Origin: Tabrizicola sp. TH137
GTDB taxonomy: Bacteria; Pseudomonadota; Alphaproteobacteria; Rhodobacterales; Rhodobacteraceae
Direction: 5' to 3'
Length of the DNA stretch: 64,000 nt
NCBI RefSeq assembly: GCF_002855575.1
Contig: NZ_PKRQ01000003.1
Span: forward strand, 310,001-374,000
Shown here: positions 50,832 to 60,115 of the stretch, piece after piece
Layout: every line of letters begins with the position of its first letter
Numbering within the stretch: the first letter of the stretch is position 1
Program-made: the position numbers and the translations under genes
The notes under the pieces: generated by a model
What the model was told of the DNA's origin: nothing
Databases searched by the model: none
What the model saw: only the letters and a program-made list of their open reading frames with translations

Positions 50832-51503
50832 ATGAAGCCCACGCATCTTCTGTCCGCCCTCTCGCTTCTGGCCCTAGCGGCCTGCGGCAGCGAAATCATC
50901 GGGTCCAATGTCGATGAAGGCGGCTTCGGCAATTCCACGATGAACAACTTCATGGTGCAGACCGGGCAGATCAATCCGGTCCAGGCGCTCGGCGAACGGT
51001 TCGCCCGCGAAGTGCCGTCCACCATCACCTTCGCCTTCAACAGCGCGCAGCTCTCGCCCGAGGCGCGGGCCACGCTCGACCAGCAGGCCAACTTCATCCG
51101 GCAATTCCCGGAAGTCCGCTTCCGCGTCTATGGCCATACCGATGCCGTCGGCTCCGATGCCTACAACCGCCGCCTCGGCCAGCGCCGGGCCGAAGCCGTG
51201 GTCGCCTATTTCTCCAGCCGCGGCATCTCGCGCTCGCGGCTCGAGGCGCTGGTCTCCTATGGCGAAACCCAGCCGGTCATCCCCACCCCCGGCCCCGAAC
51301 AGCAGAACCGCCGCACGGTGACCGAGGTGTCGGGCTTCGTGCAGCGCCACCCCTCCGTTCTCGACGGCAAATATGCCGAAATCATCTTCCGCGAATACAT
51401 CGTCAGCGCCGAACCCACCCCCGTCCTGACGGCCGGAAGCGGTGGCAGCGGCGGTGGCGGGGAAGGCGGCGGCGCCGCCACCGGCGCAACCGGCGCGCCC
51501 TGA
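50832..51503 (+). CDS. OmpA-family lipoprotein in the CpaD position
   Basis: A 223-residue lipoprotein: signal MKPTHLLSALSLLALAAC with lipid Cys 18. Residues 65-165 form an OmpA C-terminal peptidoglycan-binding domain: STITFAFNSAQLSPEARATL, VYGHTDAVGSDAYNRRLGQR, RAEAVVAYFSSRGI and VSYGETQP-NRRTVTEV. The tail is a Gly/Ser-rich linker with no fold. It stands where caulobacters have CpaD, between cpaC and cpaE, so it may anchor the secretin to the cell wall. AGGGGA lies 8 bp before the ATG at 50832; an ATG at 50817 overlaps the cpaC stop and could be used instead. Confidence 0.88.
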   Translation: MKPTHLLSALSLLALAACGSEIIGSNVDEGGFGNSTMNNFMVQTGQINPVQALGERFAREVPSTITFAFNSAQLSPEARATLDQQANFIRQFPEVRFRVYGHTDAVGSDAYNRRLGQRRAEAVVAYFSSRGISRSRLEALVSYGETQPVIPTPGPEQQNRRTVTEVSGFVQRHPSVLDGKYAEIIFREYIVSAEPTPVLTAGSGGSGGGGEGGGAATGATGAP

Positions 51504-51814
51504 CGCGCCTCTGGCACAACCCTTGCACGAACCGGACAGGCTGCTGCGGCAGCCTGTTTCCGTTTCCGGCTGCGCCGCCCCTGGTCGGCTGCGAACACTT
51601 CCCTTTGCTGCCCGTATAAAGTCGCCAGATTTCAAACAATCTCGCGTTTCTAGCCCAAGAATCGCCACCATTCCCCTCCAGCTTTTCCCGTGACTGGGAA
51701 CAATCTCACGGCAATGCCCGTGCGGGGTCCCCCGGTGGCAATCGCCTTGCCCGGCCGCATGTGGTGGCGGGAGGCTTGCCCATCGGACCCCCGGCAAGGA
51801 AGGACGACTAGGCG
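51504..51814 (+). other. Spacer between OmpA-like gene and cpaE
   Basis: No gene seen. It has a terminator CAGGCTGC/GCAGCCTG with a TTT tail at 51537-51559, then an AT-richer segment (51600-51650) that may hold the cpaE promoter, and AAGGAAGG just before the cpaE start. Confidence 0.5.
51537..51559 (+). terminator. Hairpin after OmpA-like gene
   Basis: CAGGCTGC (51537-51544), loop TGCG, GCAGCCTG (51549-51556), then TTT. Likely intrinsic terminator. Confidence 0.65.
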
Positions 51815-53101
51815 ATGAACACCGCTGCCAACATGCTGCCCGATCCGGCGCCGATCCTGGCCTGCACCATCTCGCGGGACATCCAGAACTTCGATCTGCT
51901 GATCGACGACATGGAGCTCGAGATGGGCGAAAGCTGGGGCGACCTGACCTTCGAGGACGCCCAGGAATTCCTGACCCAGCCCGATGCGCAAAGCCTTGAA
52001 TTCGTTGCCATTGCCGTCAACAGCGAAGACGAAAGCGACCTGACCCGCATCACCGAGGTGATCAAGGCCGCGACCCTGCGCCAGATCAAGGTCATCCTCA
52101 TCGCCGACCGCATCAGCCCCGCGGGCCTGCATCAACTCCTGCGCCTCGGCGCCGATGACTTCGTCCCCTACCCGCTCCCCGATGGCGCGCTCAAGGAGGC
52201 GATCGAACGCATCCGCAAGCCGTCCGCCATCCCCATGCCGGCGACCCCTGCCACGGTCACCCATCTCCATGCCGTCCCCGACGCCGCCGCCCATGCGCCC
52301 AGCTTCAAGGCCAAGGGCGACCGCGACGGGGTGGTCCTGCCCGTCCATGGCCTGTCCGGCGGCTCGGGTGCCTCCACCTTCGCGGCCAATCTCGCCTGGG
52401 AACTGGCCACGATCGAAAAGACCAACGCCCCGCGCGTCTGCCTTCTGGACTTCGATTTCCAATACGGTTCGGTCGCGACCTATCTCGACCTGCCGCGCAA
52501 GGAAGCGGTGTTCGAACTGCTCTCCGACACCGCCGCCGCCGACAGCGACGCCTTCCTTCAGGCCATGCTGACCTATGGCGACAAGCTCTATGTCCTCACC
52601 GCACCTGCCGACATGCTGCCGCTCGACATCGTGACGCCCGAGGACATCGCCCGCATCATCGACATGGCGCAGTCGAATTTCGACTTCGTCATCATCGACA
52701 TGCCGAAAACCATCGTGGCCTGGACGGAAACCGTGCTCTCGCGCGCCCATGTCTACTTCGCCACGATGGACCTCGACCTTCGCTCCGCGCAGAACGTGCT
52801 GCGCCTCGTGCGGGCGCTGAAGGCCGAAACGCTGCCGCATGAAAAGCTCCGCTACATCCTGAACCGCGCGCCCAAATTCACCGACCTCTCTGCCAAGAGC
52901 CGGGTGAAGCGCATGTCGGAAAGCCTCGACATCCGTCTCGAGGTGCAGATCCCCGACGGCGGCGCACAGGTGACGCAGGCGAACGACCACGGGCATCCGC
53001 TGGCCATCAGCGCGCCCAAGAACCCGGTGCGCAAGGAGCTGCAAAAGCTTGCGCGCTCGCTCTTCGACCTCAACCGCGCCGTGGAAACCGGCCGGTCCTG
53101 A
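51815..53101 (+). CDS. cpaE: Tad pilus localisation ATPase CpaE (TadZ)
   Basis: A 428-residue MinD/ParA-like protein that places the Tad machine at the pole. The N-terminal half is a receiver-like domain (VKVILIADRISPAGLHQLLR, here IKVILIADRIS, then LGADDFVPYPLPDGAL). The ATPase half begins VLPVHGLSGGSGASTFAANL, a deviant Walker A without the signature Lys, as is usual in CpaE. Walker B-like FDFVIIDMPKTIVAWTETVL follows, and a dimerisation segment AKSRVKRMSESLDIRLEVQI. AAGGAAGGA lies 12 bp upstream of the ATG. Confidence 0.93.
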   Translation: MNTAANMLPDPAPILACTISRDIQNFDLLIDDMELEMGESWGDLTFEDAQEFLTQPDAQSLEFVAIAVNSEDESDLTRITEVIKAATLRQIKVILIADRISPAGLHQLLRLGADDFVPYPLPDGALKEAIERIRKPSAIPMPATPATVTHLHAVPDAAAHAPSFKAKGDRDGVVLPVHGLSGGSGASTFAANLAWELATIEKTNAPRVCLLDFDFQYGSVATYLDLPRKEAVFELLSDTAAADSDAFLQAMLTYGDKLYVLTAPADMLPLDIVTPEDIARIIDMAQSNFDFVIIDMPKTIVAWTETVLSRAHVYFATMDLDLRSAQNVLRLVRALKAETLPHEKLRYILNRAPKFTDLSAKSRVKRMSESLDIRLEVQIPDGGAQVTQANDHGHPLAISAPKNPVRKELQKLARSLFDLNRAVETGRS

Positions 53102-53143
53102 CCTCAAACCCGATAGGACTGCCTGGCCTGGGGGGCCTTCCTG

Positions 53144-54622
53144 ATGTTCTCACGTTTCAAGAAACCTGACGCTGCCGATCCCAAACCCGCCCTGCGCCCG
53201 GTGGCACCTCCCGCCGCCGCCGTGGCCGCGGCCACACCCGCGCCGAAACCCGCCGCGCCCGCCGCCGCCGCACCGCCCAAGGCGGTGCTTGGCGCACGTC
53301 CCGCCGCCGTCCCCGCCACGCCCGAAGCCGCCGCCGCGGACAAGGAGAAGAAGCGCAAGGAACGGCTGATGGAACTGAAGGTGGAGCTGCACAAGCGCCT
53401 CCTGGAAAACCTCAACCTCGCCGCGCTGGAACATGCCTCCGAATCCAGCCTGCGCACCGAGATCGCGGAAATCGCCTCCGAGGCGCTGTCGGAAATGTCC
53501 GTCGCCCTGAACAAGGACGACCGCGCCACCCTCAACCAGGAACTCTATGACGAGGTGATGGGCCTCGGCCCGCTCGAACCGCTCCTGAAGGACGAAACCG
53601 TCTCCGATATCCTGGTGAACGGCCCGCAGCGCATCTTCGTGGAACGTGGCGGCAAGCTGACGCTGACCGACATCACCTTCAAGGACGAACGCCACCTGTT
53701 GCGGATCATCGACAAGATCGTCTCCGCCGTGGGCCGCCGCGTCGATGAATCGAACCCCTATTGCGACGCCCGCCTTGCCGATGGCTCGCGCTTCAACTGC
53801 ATGGTGCCGCCGGTCGCGGTGGATGGCTCGCTCGTCTCGATCCGGAAATTCAAGAAGGACAAGCTCGGCATCGCCGATCTCGTCCGCTTCGGCGCCTTCA
53901 CCGAAGAGATGGCCGCCTATCTTCAGGCCGCCGTCTCCACCCGCCTCAACATCATCGTCTCGGGCGGCACGGGCTCGGGGAAGACCACCACGCTCAACGC
54001 CCTCTCCTCCTTCATCGACAACACCGAACGCGTGCTGACGATCGAGGATACCGCCGAACTCCAGCTTCAGCAGGTCCATGTGGGCCGCATGGAAAGCCGC
54101 CCGCCGAACGTCGAAGGCAAGGGCGCGGTGACCCAGCGCGACTGTCTGCGCAACGCGCTGCGGATGCGTCCCGACCGCATCATCGTGGGCGAAACCCGCG
54201 GCGAGGAAGTCATCGACATGCTTCAGGCCATGAACACCGGCCATGACGGGTCCATGACCACGATCCACGCCAACTCCGCCCGCGACGGCATCTCGCGTCT
54301 CGAAAACATGGTCGCCATGGCGGGCATCGACATGCCGATCAAGGCCGTCCGGTCGCAGATCGCCAGCGCCGTCAACCTGATCGTGCAGGCATCGCGCTTG
54401 CAGGATGGTTCGCGCCGCATGGTCTCCATCACCGAAATCACCGGCATGGAAGGCGAAGTCATCTCCATGCAGGAAATCTTCCGCTACGAAAGGCTCGGCG
54501 TCGAACCCTCGGGCAAGATCATCGGCCGTTTCAACGCCACCGGCGTGCGCTCGCACTATTCCGACCGCTTCCGCCAGTGGGGCTATGACCTGCCCGCCTC
54601 GATCTACGAACCGATCGTCTGA
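53144..54622 (+). CDS. cpaF: Tad pilus assembly ATPase CpaF (TadA)
   Basis: Hexameric secretion ATPase driving Flp pilus assembly, 492 residues. An Ala/Pro-rich N-terminus of about 65 residues precedes the conserved body: [55 protein letters not shown], Walker [21 protein letters not shown], Asp box [13 protein letters not shown], Walker [17 protein letters not shown] and His box [20 protein letters not shown]. Followed by tadB after 43 bp. Confidence 0.97.
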   Translation: MFSRFKKPDAADPKPALRPVAPPAAAVAAATPAPKPAAPAAAAPPKAVLGARPAAVPATPEAAAADKEKKRKERLMELKVELHKRLLENLNLAALEHASESSLRTEIAEIASEALSEMSVALNKDDRATLNQELYDEVMGLGPLEPLLKDETVSDILVNGPQRIFVERGGKLTLTDITFKDERHLLRIIDKIVSAVGRRVDESNPYCDARLADGSRFNCMVPPVAVDGSLVSIRKFKKDKLGIADLVRFGAFTEEMAAYLQAAVSTRLNIIVSGGTGSGKTTTLNALSSFIDNTERVLTIEDTAELQLQQVHVGRMESRPPNVEGKGAVTQRDCLRNALRMRPDRIIVGETRGEEVIDMLQAMNTGHDGSMTTIHANSARDGISRLENMVAMAGIDMPIKAVRSQIASAVNLIVQASRLQDGSRRMVSITEITGMEGEVISMQEIFRYERLGVEPSGKIIGRFNATGVRSHYSDRFRQWGYDLPASIYEPIV

Positions 54623-54665
54623 TCCGAACCCGCAACCCCCAATCTTCTGACCAGGTAGTCACAAC

Positions 54666-55634
54666 ATGGAATTCAGTGCCGCCCCGATCATCTATATCCT
54701 GATCTTCGTGGCCGTCGTCGTTCTGGTCGAGGGGCTCTATCTGACCGTCTTCGGCAAGTCGATCAGCCTCAACTCCAAGGTCAGCCGCCGCCTCGCGCTT
54801 CTGGAAAAGAACCAGAACCGCGAACAGGTGCTGGAACAGCTCCGCAAGGAAATGTCGCAGCACATGCATGCGCGCGGCATCCCGCTCTACAAGATCCTTG
54901 CCTCCAAGGCGCAGAAGGCCAACATCGCCTTCTCGCCCAAGCAGCTTGTCCTCATCATGGCCGTCCTGGCAGTGGTGGCCTATGTCGGCCTGACCTTCGC
55001 CACCCAGGCCGAAACCCCGGTCCGCATCGCGCTGGCCATCGGCATGGGCGTGGGCGGCGTCTATTTCTGGGTCTCCAAGAAGGCCAAGAAACGGATGATG
55101 CTGCTGGAGGAACAGCTTCCCGATGCCGTCGAACTGATGGTGCGCTCGCTGCGCGTGGGGCATCCCTTCTCGAACGCCGTCGCCATCGTGTCCAAGGAAG
55201 TGGCCGATCCGCTCGGCACCGAATTCGGCCTGATCGCCGACGAGGCGACCTATGGCCGCGACATCTCGGAAAGCCTCCGCGCCTTTGCCTCGCGGATGGA
55301 AAACCAGGACCTCCACTTCCTCGCCGTCGCCGTCTCGATCCAGCAGCAATCGGGGGGCAACCTTGCCGAAATCCTCGACGGTCTCGCCAAGGTGATCCGC
55401 GCCCGGTTCAAGCTCTTCCGCCGCGTCAAGGCCATCACGGCCGAGGCGAAATGGTCCGGCATGTTCCTGTCGGGCTTCCCGATCGCGGCGATCGTGCTGA
55501 TCCAGATGCTCAAGCCCGACTATTACGATGGCGTGCGCGAAACGCAGTATTTCGTTCCCGCTGCGCTCGTGGTCGTCGCCTTCCTCGTGGTCAACGTCAT
55601 CTTCATGAAGATGATGGTCAACATCAAGGTCTGA
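54666..55634 (+). CDS. tadB: Tad pilus membrane protein TadB
   Basis: Inner-membrane platform protein of type II secretion F-domain class, 322 residues. N-terminal helix at 5-28 (APIIYILIFVAVVVLVEGLY), two central helices around residues 98-135, the T2SSF cytoplasmic domain (LLEEQLPDAVELMVRSLRVG, SNAVAIVSKEVADPLGTEFG, RMENQDLHFLAVAVSIQQQS with GGNLAEILDGLAKVIRARF) and C-terminal helices. Works as a pair with TadC. Confidence 0.95.
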   Translation: MEFSAAPIIYILIFVAVVVLVEGLYLTVFGKSISLNSKVSRRLALLEKNQNREQVLEQLRKEMSQHMHARGIPLYKILASKAQKANIAFSPKQLVLIMAVLAVVAYVGLTFATQAETPVRIALAIGMGVGGVYFWVSKKAKKRMMLLEEQLPDAVELMVRSLRVGHPFSNAVAIVSKEVADPLGTEFGLIADEATYGRDISESLRAFASRMENQDLHFLAVAVSIQQQSGGNLAEILDGLAKVIRARFKLFRRVKAITAEAKWSGMFLSGFPIAAIVLIQMLKPDYYDGVRETQYFVPAALVVVAFLVVNVIFMKMMVNIKV

Positions 55635-55637
55635 CCC

Positions 55638-56618
55638 ATGATCGACTCCCTGAACGCCCTCATCATCGGCCATCTGGGGCCGCAGGGCCCGCTCCTGCTG
55701 GCAGGCGGTCTCGGCCTGATGCTCATCATCATCGCGCTGCCCTTCTTCCTGCGGCGCGAGGCCGAACCCTTCGACAAGCTCAAGAAAGAGGCCCGCAACC
55801 AGTCGCAGGCCCGCGACCGCGAGTCGCGCGAAGGCGCGCTGCGCCGCTCCGGCGACAAGTCCGACAAGCTGAACCGCTTCGCCCATTTCCTTGAACCGAA
55901 GGACAAGGAACAGATGTCGGCGGCGCGGCTCAAGATGCTGCGCGCCGGCTATCGCGGCAAGAATGCCGTCCGCATGTTCCACGCGATGCAGTTCCTGCTG
56001 GCTTTCGGGATGCTGATGCTCGGCGTGATCTACGCCTATCTCGTCAGCCGCTCGCAGCCGCTCGACATGCAGGGCATGGCCATGTCCACCCTGCTGCCCG
56101 CTGCCGCCGGCTATTACCTGCCCACCTACTGGGTGCAGCGCCGCCTCCAGACCCGCCAGCAGCTCATCACCGAAGGCTTCCCCGACGCGCTCGACATGAT
56201 GCTCGTCTGCGTCGAGGCGGGCCAGTCGCTCGACCAGTCCATCGCCCGCGTCGCCAAGGAGATCGGCCCCGCCTATCCGGACCTGGCCGAAGAGCTTGAA
56301 ATCGTCAGCCAGGAAACCCGCGCCGGCAAGGAACGCGTCACCGTGCTGCGCGACCTGTCCGAACGGGTCGGCCTGCCCGACATCACCTCCTTCGTCACCA
56401 CGATGATCCAGTCCGCCACCTTCGGTACCTCGATCGCCGAGGCCTTGCGTGTCTATTCCGCCGAAATGCGGGACAAACGCGTGATGCGCGCCGAAGAGAA
56501 GGCAAACACCTTGCCCACGAAGCTGACCCTCGGCACAATGTTCTTTACCGTCCCGCCGCTGATGGTGATCCTCATCGGACCCTCGCTGCATGGCGTCGTG
56601 AAGGCATTTGGAGGCTGA
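55638..56618 (+). CDS. tadC: Tad pilus membrane protein TadC
   Basis: Second T2SSF platform protein, 326 residues, starting 4 bases after the tadB stop. N-terminal helix (LLLAGGLGLMLIIIALPFFL), two central helices, then ITEGFPDALDMMLVCVEAGQ with SLDQSIARVAKEIG and RTNEPDI-type LPDITSFVTTMIQSATFGTS; C-terminal helix TMFFTVPPLMVILIGPSLHG. The stop lies within 8 bp of the next start. Confidence 0.95.
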   Translation: MIDSLNALIIGHLGPQGPLLLAGGLGLMLIIIALPFFLRREAEPFDKLKKEARNQSQARDRESREGALRRSGDKSDKLNRFAHFLEPKDKEQMSAARLKMLRAGYRGKNAVRMFHAMQFLLAFGMLMLGVIYAYLVSRSQPLDMQGMAMSTLLPAAAGYYLPTYWVQRRLQTRQQLITEGFPDALDMMLVCVEAGQSLDQSIARVAKEIGPAYPDLAEELEIVSQETRAGKERVTVLRDLSERVGLPDITSFVTTMIQSATFGTSIAEALRVYSAEMRDKRVMRAEEKANTLPTKLTLGTMFFTVPPLMVILIGPSLHGVVKAFGG

Positions 56619-56625
56619 CCGAAGG

Positions 56626-57192
56626 GTGCGACCGAAACTCTGGCCTGTTCTTGCAGCAGGCGCCCTGCTTCTGGCCGCCTGTCAATCGACGGGCGGCCGA
56701 ACCGCATCTGACGGGCTGACCCCGCCCGGCGTGGACCGCCGCGCCACCGGCGAGGACGGGCTCATCGTCGGCCATCGCCTGATGGATTCCGGCGAATATG
56801 AACTCGCCCTGCGCGCCTATATGCGCGCAGCGGGCGAGATCGGGGTGAATGCCGATGTCCTCTCCGCCATCGGCTCGGCCAACCTGCAACTCGGCCGCCT
56901 CGGTCAGGCCGAAACCATCCTCCGCCAGGCCGTCAAGGAAGACCCGACCTTCGTGCCCGCCCTCAACAACCTCGGCGTCGTGCTGATGGAACGCGGCAAA
57001 CCCGGCGAAGCCCGGCGCATCTTCCAGCAGGCCTTCGCGCTCGACAGTGGCCAAACGGACTCCATCCGCGAAAATCTGCGCCTCGCTATCGCCGAAAGCG
57101 AAACTTCGGTATATGATGGGCCGCAAGAAGAACCGAATTTTACCCTCGTGCGGCGGGGCCAGGGGCGTTTCGTCCTCCTCTCGCAGCTCTAG
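56626..57192 (+). CDS. tadD: Tad lipoprotein TadD (TPR)
   Basis: A 188-residue TPR lipoprotein, needed in other bacteria for secretin assembly. Signal peptide VRPKLWPVLAAGALLLAAC with lipid Cys, then TPRs: LMDSGEYELALRAYMRAAGE, SANLQLGRLGQAETILRQAV and LNNLGVVLMERGKPGEARRI. Two unusual starts are possible: GTG at 56626, which gives a clean signal peptide with GGAGG 11 bp before it, or TTG at 56608, which overlaps the tadC stop. I prefer GTG. The next gene is 36 bp downstream. Confidence 0.88.
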   Translation: MRPKLWPVLAAGALLLAACQSTGGRTASDGLTPPGVDRRATGEDGLIVGHRLMDSGEYELALRAYMRAAGEIGVNADVLSAIGSANLQLGRLGQAETILRQAVKEDPTFVPALNNLGVVLMERGKPGEARRIFQQAFALDSGQTDSIRENLRLAIAESETSVYDGPQEEPNFTLVRRGQGRFVLLSQL

Positions 57193-57228
57193 GGACCAAG
57201 AGGTCGAGCAGCAAAAGGACGCAGCAAC

Positions 57229-58074
57229 ATGCGCCACCCGGTCATCGTCGCCCTGTGCCTTGCAGGCACCGTGGGCCTTTCCGCCTGCAACAGAACCTCG
57301 GATGCCGAGGTGCAGCGCGCCATCCAGAGCGTCAACGTCATCGACGAGACGAACCTCAACGACATCATGCTCACCGTGGGCGACCCGAACGAGGCCGTGG
57401 CCTATTTCACCAAGGCCTCGACCGAGAACCCCGACCGCATCGACCTCAAGCGCGGCCTCGCCAAATCCCTGATCCGCGCGAACCGCCCCGCCGATGCCTC
57501 CACCGTCTGGGCCGCCGTCGCCGCCTCGCCCGAAGGCACGCTGGATGACCGCGTCTCGCTTGCCGATTCCTACATCCGCCAGAACGACTGGAAAAAGGCC
57601 GAGGCGGAACTGAACCGCATCCCGCCCACCCATGAAACCTTCGAACGCTACCGGCTCGAAGCCATGGTCGCCGACAGCAAGAAGGACTGGAAGAAGGCCG
57701 ACAGCTTCTATGAAACCGCCGCGGGCATGACCACCAAACCCGCCGGCGTCTATAACAACTGGGGCTTCTCCAAACTCTCGCGGCAGGATTTCGCCGGGGC
57801 CGAACGGCTGTTCGTGCAGGCCCTCACCTATGACGACAGCCTCTTCACCGCCAAGAACAACCTCGTCATGGCGCGCGGCGCGCAGCGGAAATACGACCTT
57901 CCCGTCATCCAGATGACCCAGACGGAAAAGGCCGAACTGCTCTACACCCTCGCCCTCACCGCCATCAAGAAGGGCGATGTCTCGGTGGGCAAGGCGCTGC
58001 TTCAGGACGCCATCTCCACCCACCCGCAGCATTTCGAGGCTGCCGTCCGCAGCCTTGCCGCGCTCGAGGCCTGA
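57229..58074 (+). CDS. Second TPR lipoprotein of the Tad cluster
   Basis: A 281-residue lipoprotein: signal MRHPVIVALCLAGTVGLSAC, lipid Cys 20. The rest is a run of TPR-like helices (NEAVAYFTKASTENPDRIDL, DDRVSLADSYIRQNDWKKAE, KKADSFYETAAGMTTKPAGV, NNWGFSKLSRQDFAGAERLF, ALTAIKKGDVSVGKALLQDA). It may cooperate with TadD in the periplasm. Alphaproteobacterial Tad clusters often have two such genes. It is followed 6 bp later by cpaA. Confidence 0.88.
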   Translation: MRHPVIVALCLAGTVGLSACNRTSDAEVQRAIQSVNVIDETNLNDIMLTVGDPNEAVAYFTKASTENPDRIDLKRGLAKSLIRANRPADASTVWAAVAASPEGTLDDRVSLADSYIRQNDWKKAEAELNRIPPTHETFERYRLEAMVADSKKDWKKADSFYETAAGMTTKPAGVYNNWGFSKLSRQDFAGAERLFVQALTYDDSLFTAKNNLVMARGAQRKYDLPVIQMTQTEKAELLYTLALTAIKKGDVSVGKALLQDAISTHPQHFEAAVRSLAALEA

Positions 58075-58080
58075 TCCGGC

Positions 58081-58587
58081 ATGATGACGACCGATCTGCC
58101 GCCCGTCTGGACGGCGCTGTGGTTCCTGGTTCCGGTCCTGCCGATCAGCCTCTGGGTCGCCTGGTCCGACATGAAATTCATGCGGATCCCCAATATCGCC
58201 GTGCTGACGCTGGCCGCCGCCTATGTCCTCTTCGGCCTGATCGCCCTGCCCTTCGACCTCTATCTCTGGGGCTATGCCCTGGGGGCCATCACGCTGGTCG
58301 CGGGCTTCCTCGCCTCCACCCTGCGGATGGTCGGCGCGGGGGATGCGAAATTCGCCGCCGCCATGGCGCCCTTCTTCGCAGGCAGCAGCCCCGGCCTCGT
58401 CTTCACCCTTTTCGGCGGCTGCCTGCTTGCCGCCTTCGCCGCCCATCGCCTGATGCGCGCCATCCCCGCCATGCGCCGCGCCACGCCCGATTGGGCAAGC
58501 TGGACGCATCGCAAATTCCCCATGGGCCTCGCCCTTGCGGGCGCGCTCAGTTTCTACTTTCTGCTCGGTCTCCTCATCTCTGCCTGA
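58081..58587 (+). CDS. cpaA: Prepilin peptidase CpaA (TadV)
   Basis: A 168-residue membrane aspartic protease that trims the Flp pilins. The two catalytic Asp motifs are seen in LWVAWSDMKFMRIPNIAVL and in LRMVGAGDAKFAAAMAPF (GxGD). About five hydrophobic helices. It lacks the N-terminal methylase domain of PilD, as TadV-type peptidases do. It should recognise the unusual G-AVTVDW site of the three pilins upstream. Confidence 0.93.
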   Translation: MMTTDLPPVWTALWFLVPVLPISLWVAWSDMKFMRIPNIAVLTLAAAYVLFGLIALPFDLYLWGYALGAITLVAGFLASTLRMVGAGDAKFAAAMAPFFAGSSPGLVFTLFGGCLLAAFAAHRLMRAIPAMRRATPDWASWTHRKFPMGLALAGALSFYFLLGLLISA

Positions 58588-58649
58588 ATTTCTCCACGAA
58601 TGGGGGATAATCCACCCGGGATGATGCCCAAGACCGGAGTCCCGCAGGC

Positions 58650-60029
58650 ATGACCGCCCAGACCGCCTCCCTCTCCTCCGCCCCCCTCCCGCAGGCCGCC
58701 ACGGCCGAGGCTCCCGTCCTGCACGCCCCCCCGGCCGGGGTCCCGGCCCCGCCGCAGCCCAAGACGCTGGCCGAAACCGGCCTCTCGCCCGTCCTGCTGC
58801 GCGACCTGCTGCTCAAGACCATGTTCCGCACGAACAAGGAACATATCTCCGATCTGTCGCGCGTGATCTGCCTTCCCGTGACCCTGATCCAGGAACTGAT
58901 CGACCTCGCCCGCAGCCAGCGCTATGTCGAGGCGACGGGGACACTCCACGCCACTTCCGGCAACGAAATGGGCTATCAGCTCACCGATGCCGGCAAGGCC
59001 CGCGCCCTCGATGCGCTGGCGCAGTCGGAATATTACGGCGCCGCCCCCGTGCCGCTGGAGGCCTACAAGGAACAGGTCAAGCGGCAGTCGATCCGCAACA
59101 TCACCCTGACCCGGCAGGAACTGCTCAAGGGGATGGGTCATCTCATCCTGCCCCCCGACCTGATCGACAATCTCGGCCCCGCCGTCACCTCCGGCCGGTC
59201 CATCCTGATGTATGGCCCACCCGGCAACGGGAAATCCTCGATCTCGAACGGCATCCGCGATGCGCTGGGTGACAAGATCTATGTCCCCCGCGCCATCGAA
59301 TATGCGGGCCAGATCATCACGGTCTATGACCCGATCGTCCATTCCGCTGCCGAAGAGCAGATGGACGATCCCAATTCCATCCGCCGGTCGGGCAACCGCT
59401 ACGATCCCCGCTACGTGCGCTGCGAACGCCCCACCGTCATCACCGGCGGCGAACTGACGCTCGACATGCTCGACCTGAAATACAACCCCACCGCCCGGAC
59501 CTACACCGCCTCCCTGCAACTCAAGGCCACCGGCGGCATCTTCATCATCGACGACCTCGGCCGCCAGGCCGAACCGCCGCAAAAGATCGTCAACCGCTGG
59601 ATCGTGCCGCTGGAAGAAAGCCGCGATATCCTGGCCCTGCAATCGGGCGAGAAATTCACCGTCCCCTTCGACACGCTGGTGATCTTCTCCACCAACTTCC
59701 ACCCGAACGAGATTTTCGACGGCGCGGCCCTGCGGCGGATCTTCTTCAAGATCAAGATCGACGGCCCGAGCCAGGAGAATTTCCTGAAGATCTTCGCCCT
59801 CGTCGCGCGCAAGAAGAAGATGCCGCTGGACGAAAAGGCGCTCGTCCATCTGCTGAAGGTCAAGTATCCGACCATCAACAACAACTACGCGAATTACCAG
59901 CCGGTCTATCTTATCGACCAGATGATCTCCATCTGCGAATTCGAGGGCATCCCCTACCAGATGACCCCCGACCTGATCGACCGCGCCTGGGCCAACATGT
60001 TCGTCCGCGACGAGAAGATCGCCAAGTAA
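58650..60029 (+). CDS. AAA ATPase closing the Tad cluster
   Basis: A 459-residue cytoplasmic AAA protein with no export signal. The first 45 residues are Ala/Pro-rich. Residues about 45-125 look like a winged helix (LSPVLLRDLLLKTMFRTNKE, HISDLSRVICLPVTLIQELI, GYQLTDAGKARALDAL). The ATPase follows: Walker A LMYGPPGNGKSSISNGIRDA, Walker B GGIFIIDDLGRQAEPPQKIV, sensor-1 TLVIFSTNFHPNEIF and an Arg-finger region AALRRIFFKIKIDGPS. It resembles MoxR-like or predicted ATPases often found near alphaproteobacterial Tad loci. Its target, perhaps pilus gene control or machine remodelling, is unknown. The gene starts 62 bp after cpaA. Confidence 0.82.
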   Translation: MTAQTASLSSAPLPQAATAEAPVLHAPPAGVPAPPQPKTLAETGLSPVLLRDLLLKTMFRTNKEHISDLSRVICLPVTLIQELIDLARSQRYVEATGTLHATSGNEMGYQLTDAGKARALDALAQSEYYGAAPVPLEAYKEQVKRQSIRNITLTRQELLKGMGHLILPPDLIDNLGPAVTSGRSILMYGPPGNGKSSISNGIRDALGDKIYVPRAIEYAGQIITVYDPIVHSAAEEQMDDPNSIRRSGNRYDPRYVRCERPTVITGGELTLDMLDLKYNPTARTYTASLQLKATGGIFIIDDLGRQAEPPQKIVNRWIVPLEESRDILALQSGEKFTVPFDTLVIFSTNFHPNEIFDGAALRRIFFKIKIDGPSQENFLKIFALVARKKKMPLDEKALVHLLKVKYPTINNNYANYQPVYLIDQMISICEFEGIPYQMTPDLIDRAWANMFVRDEKIAK

Positions 60030-60060
60030 TCCGCCTTGCGCGGGTTGAAACGGCAGGACC

Positions 60061-60110
60061 GGGGGTTTCACACCCCCGGACCCCCGTGGGATATTTTCAA
60101 ACAGATGAAA
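60061..60110 (+). repeat. Dispersed terminator-like element after the AAA ATPase
   Basis: GGGGGT (60061-60066), loop TTCAC, ACCCCC (60072-60077), then GGACCCCCGTGGGATATTTT and CAAACAGATGAAA. Same architecture as 14562-14611. It separates the Tad cluster from the converging folate gene, whose stop is at 60116. Confidence 0.65.
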
Positions 60111-60115
60111 TCAAC

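Noticed and set aside
51650-58509. Long minus-strand frames opposite cpaE, cpaF, tadB, tadC and the TPR genes
   Set aside because: Shadows of the Tad genes; the His/Gly/Asp-rich products match the reverse complement of GC-rich codons.
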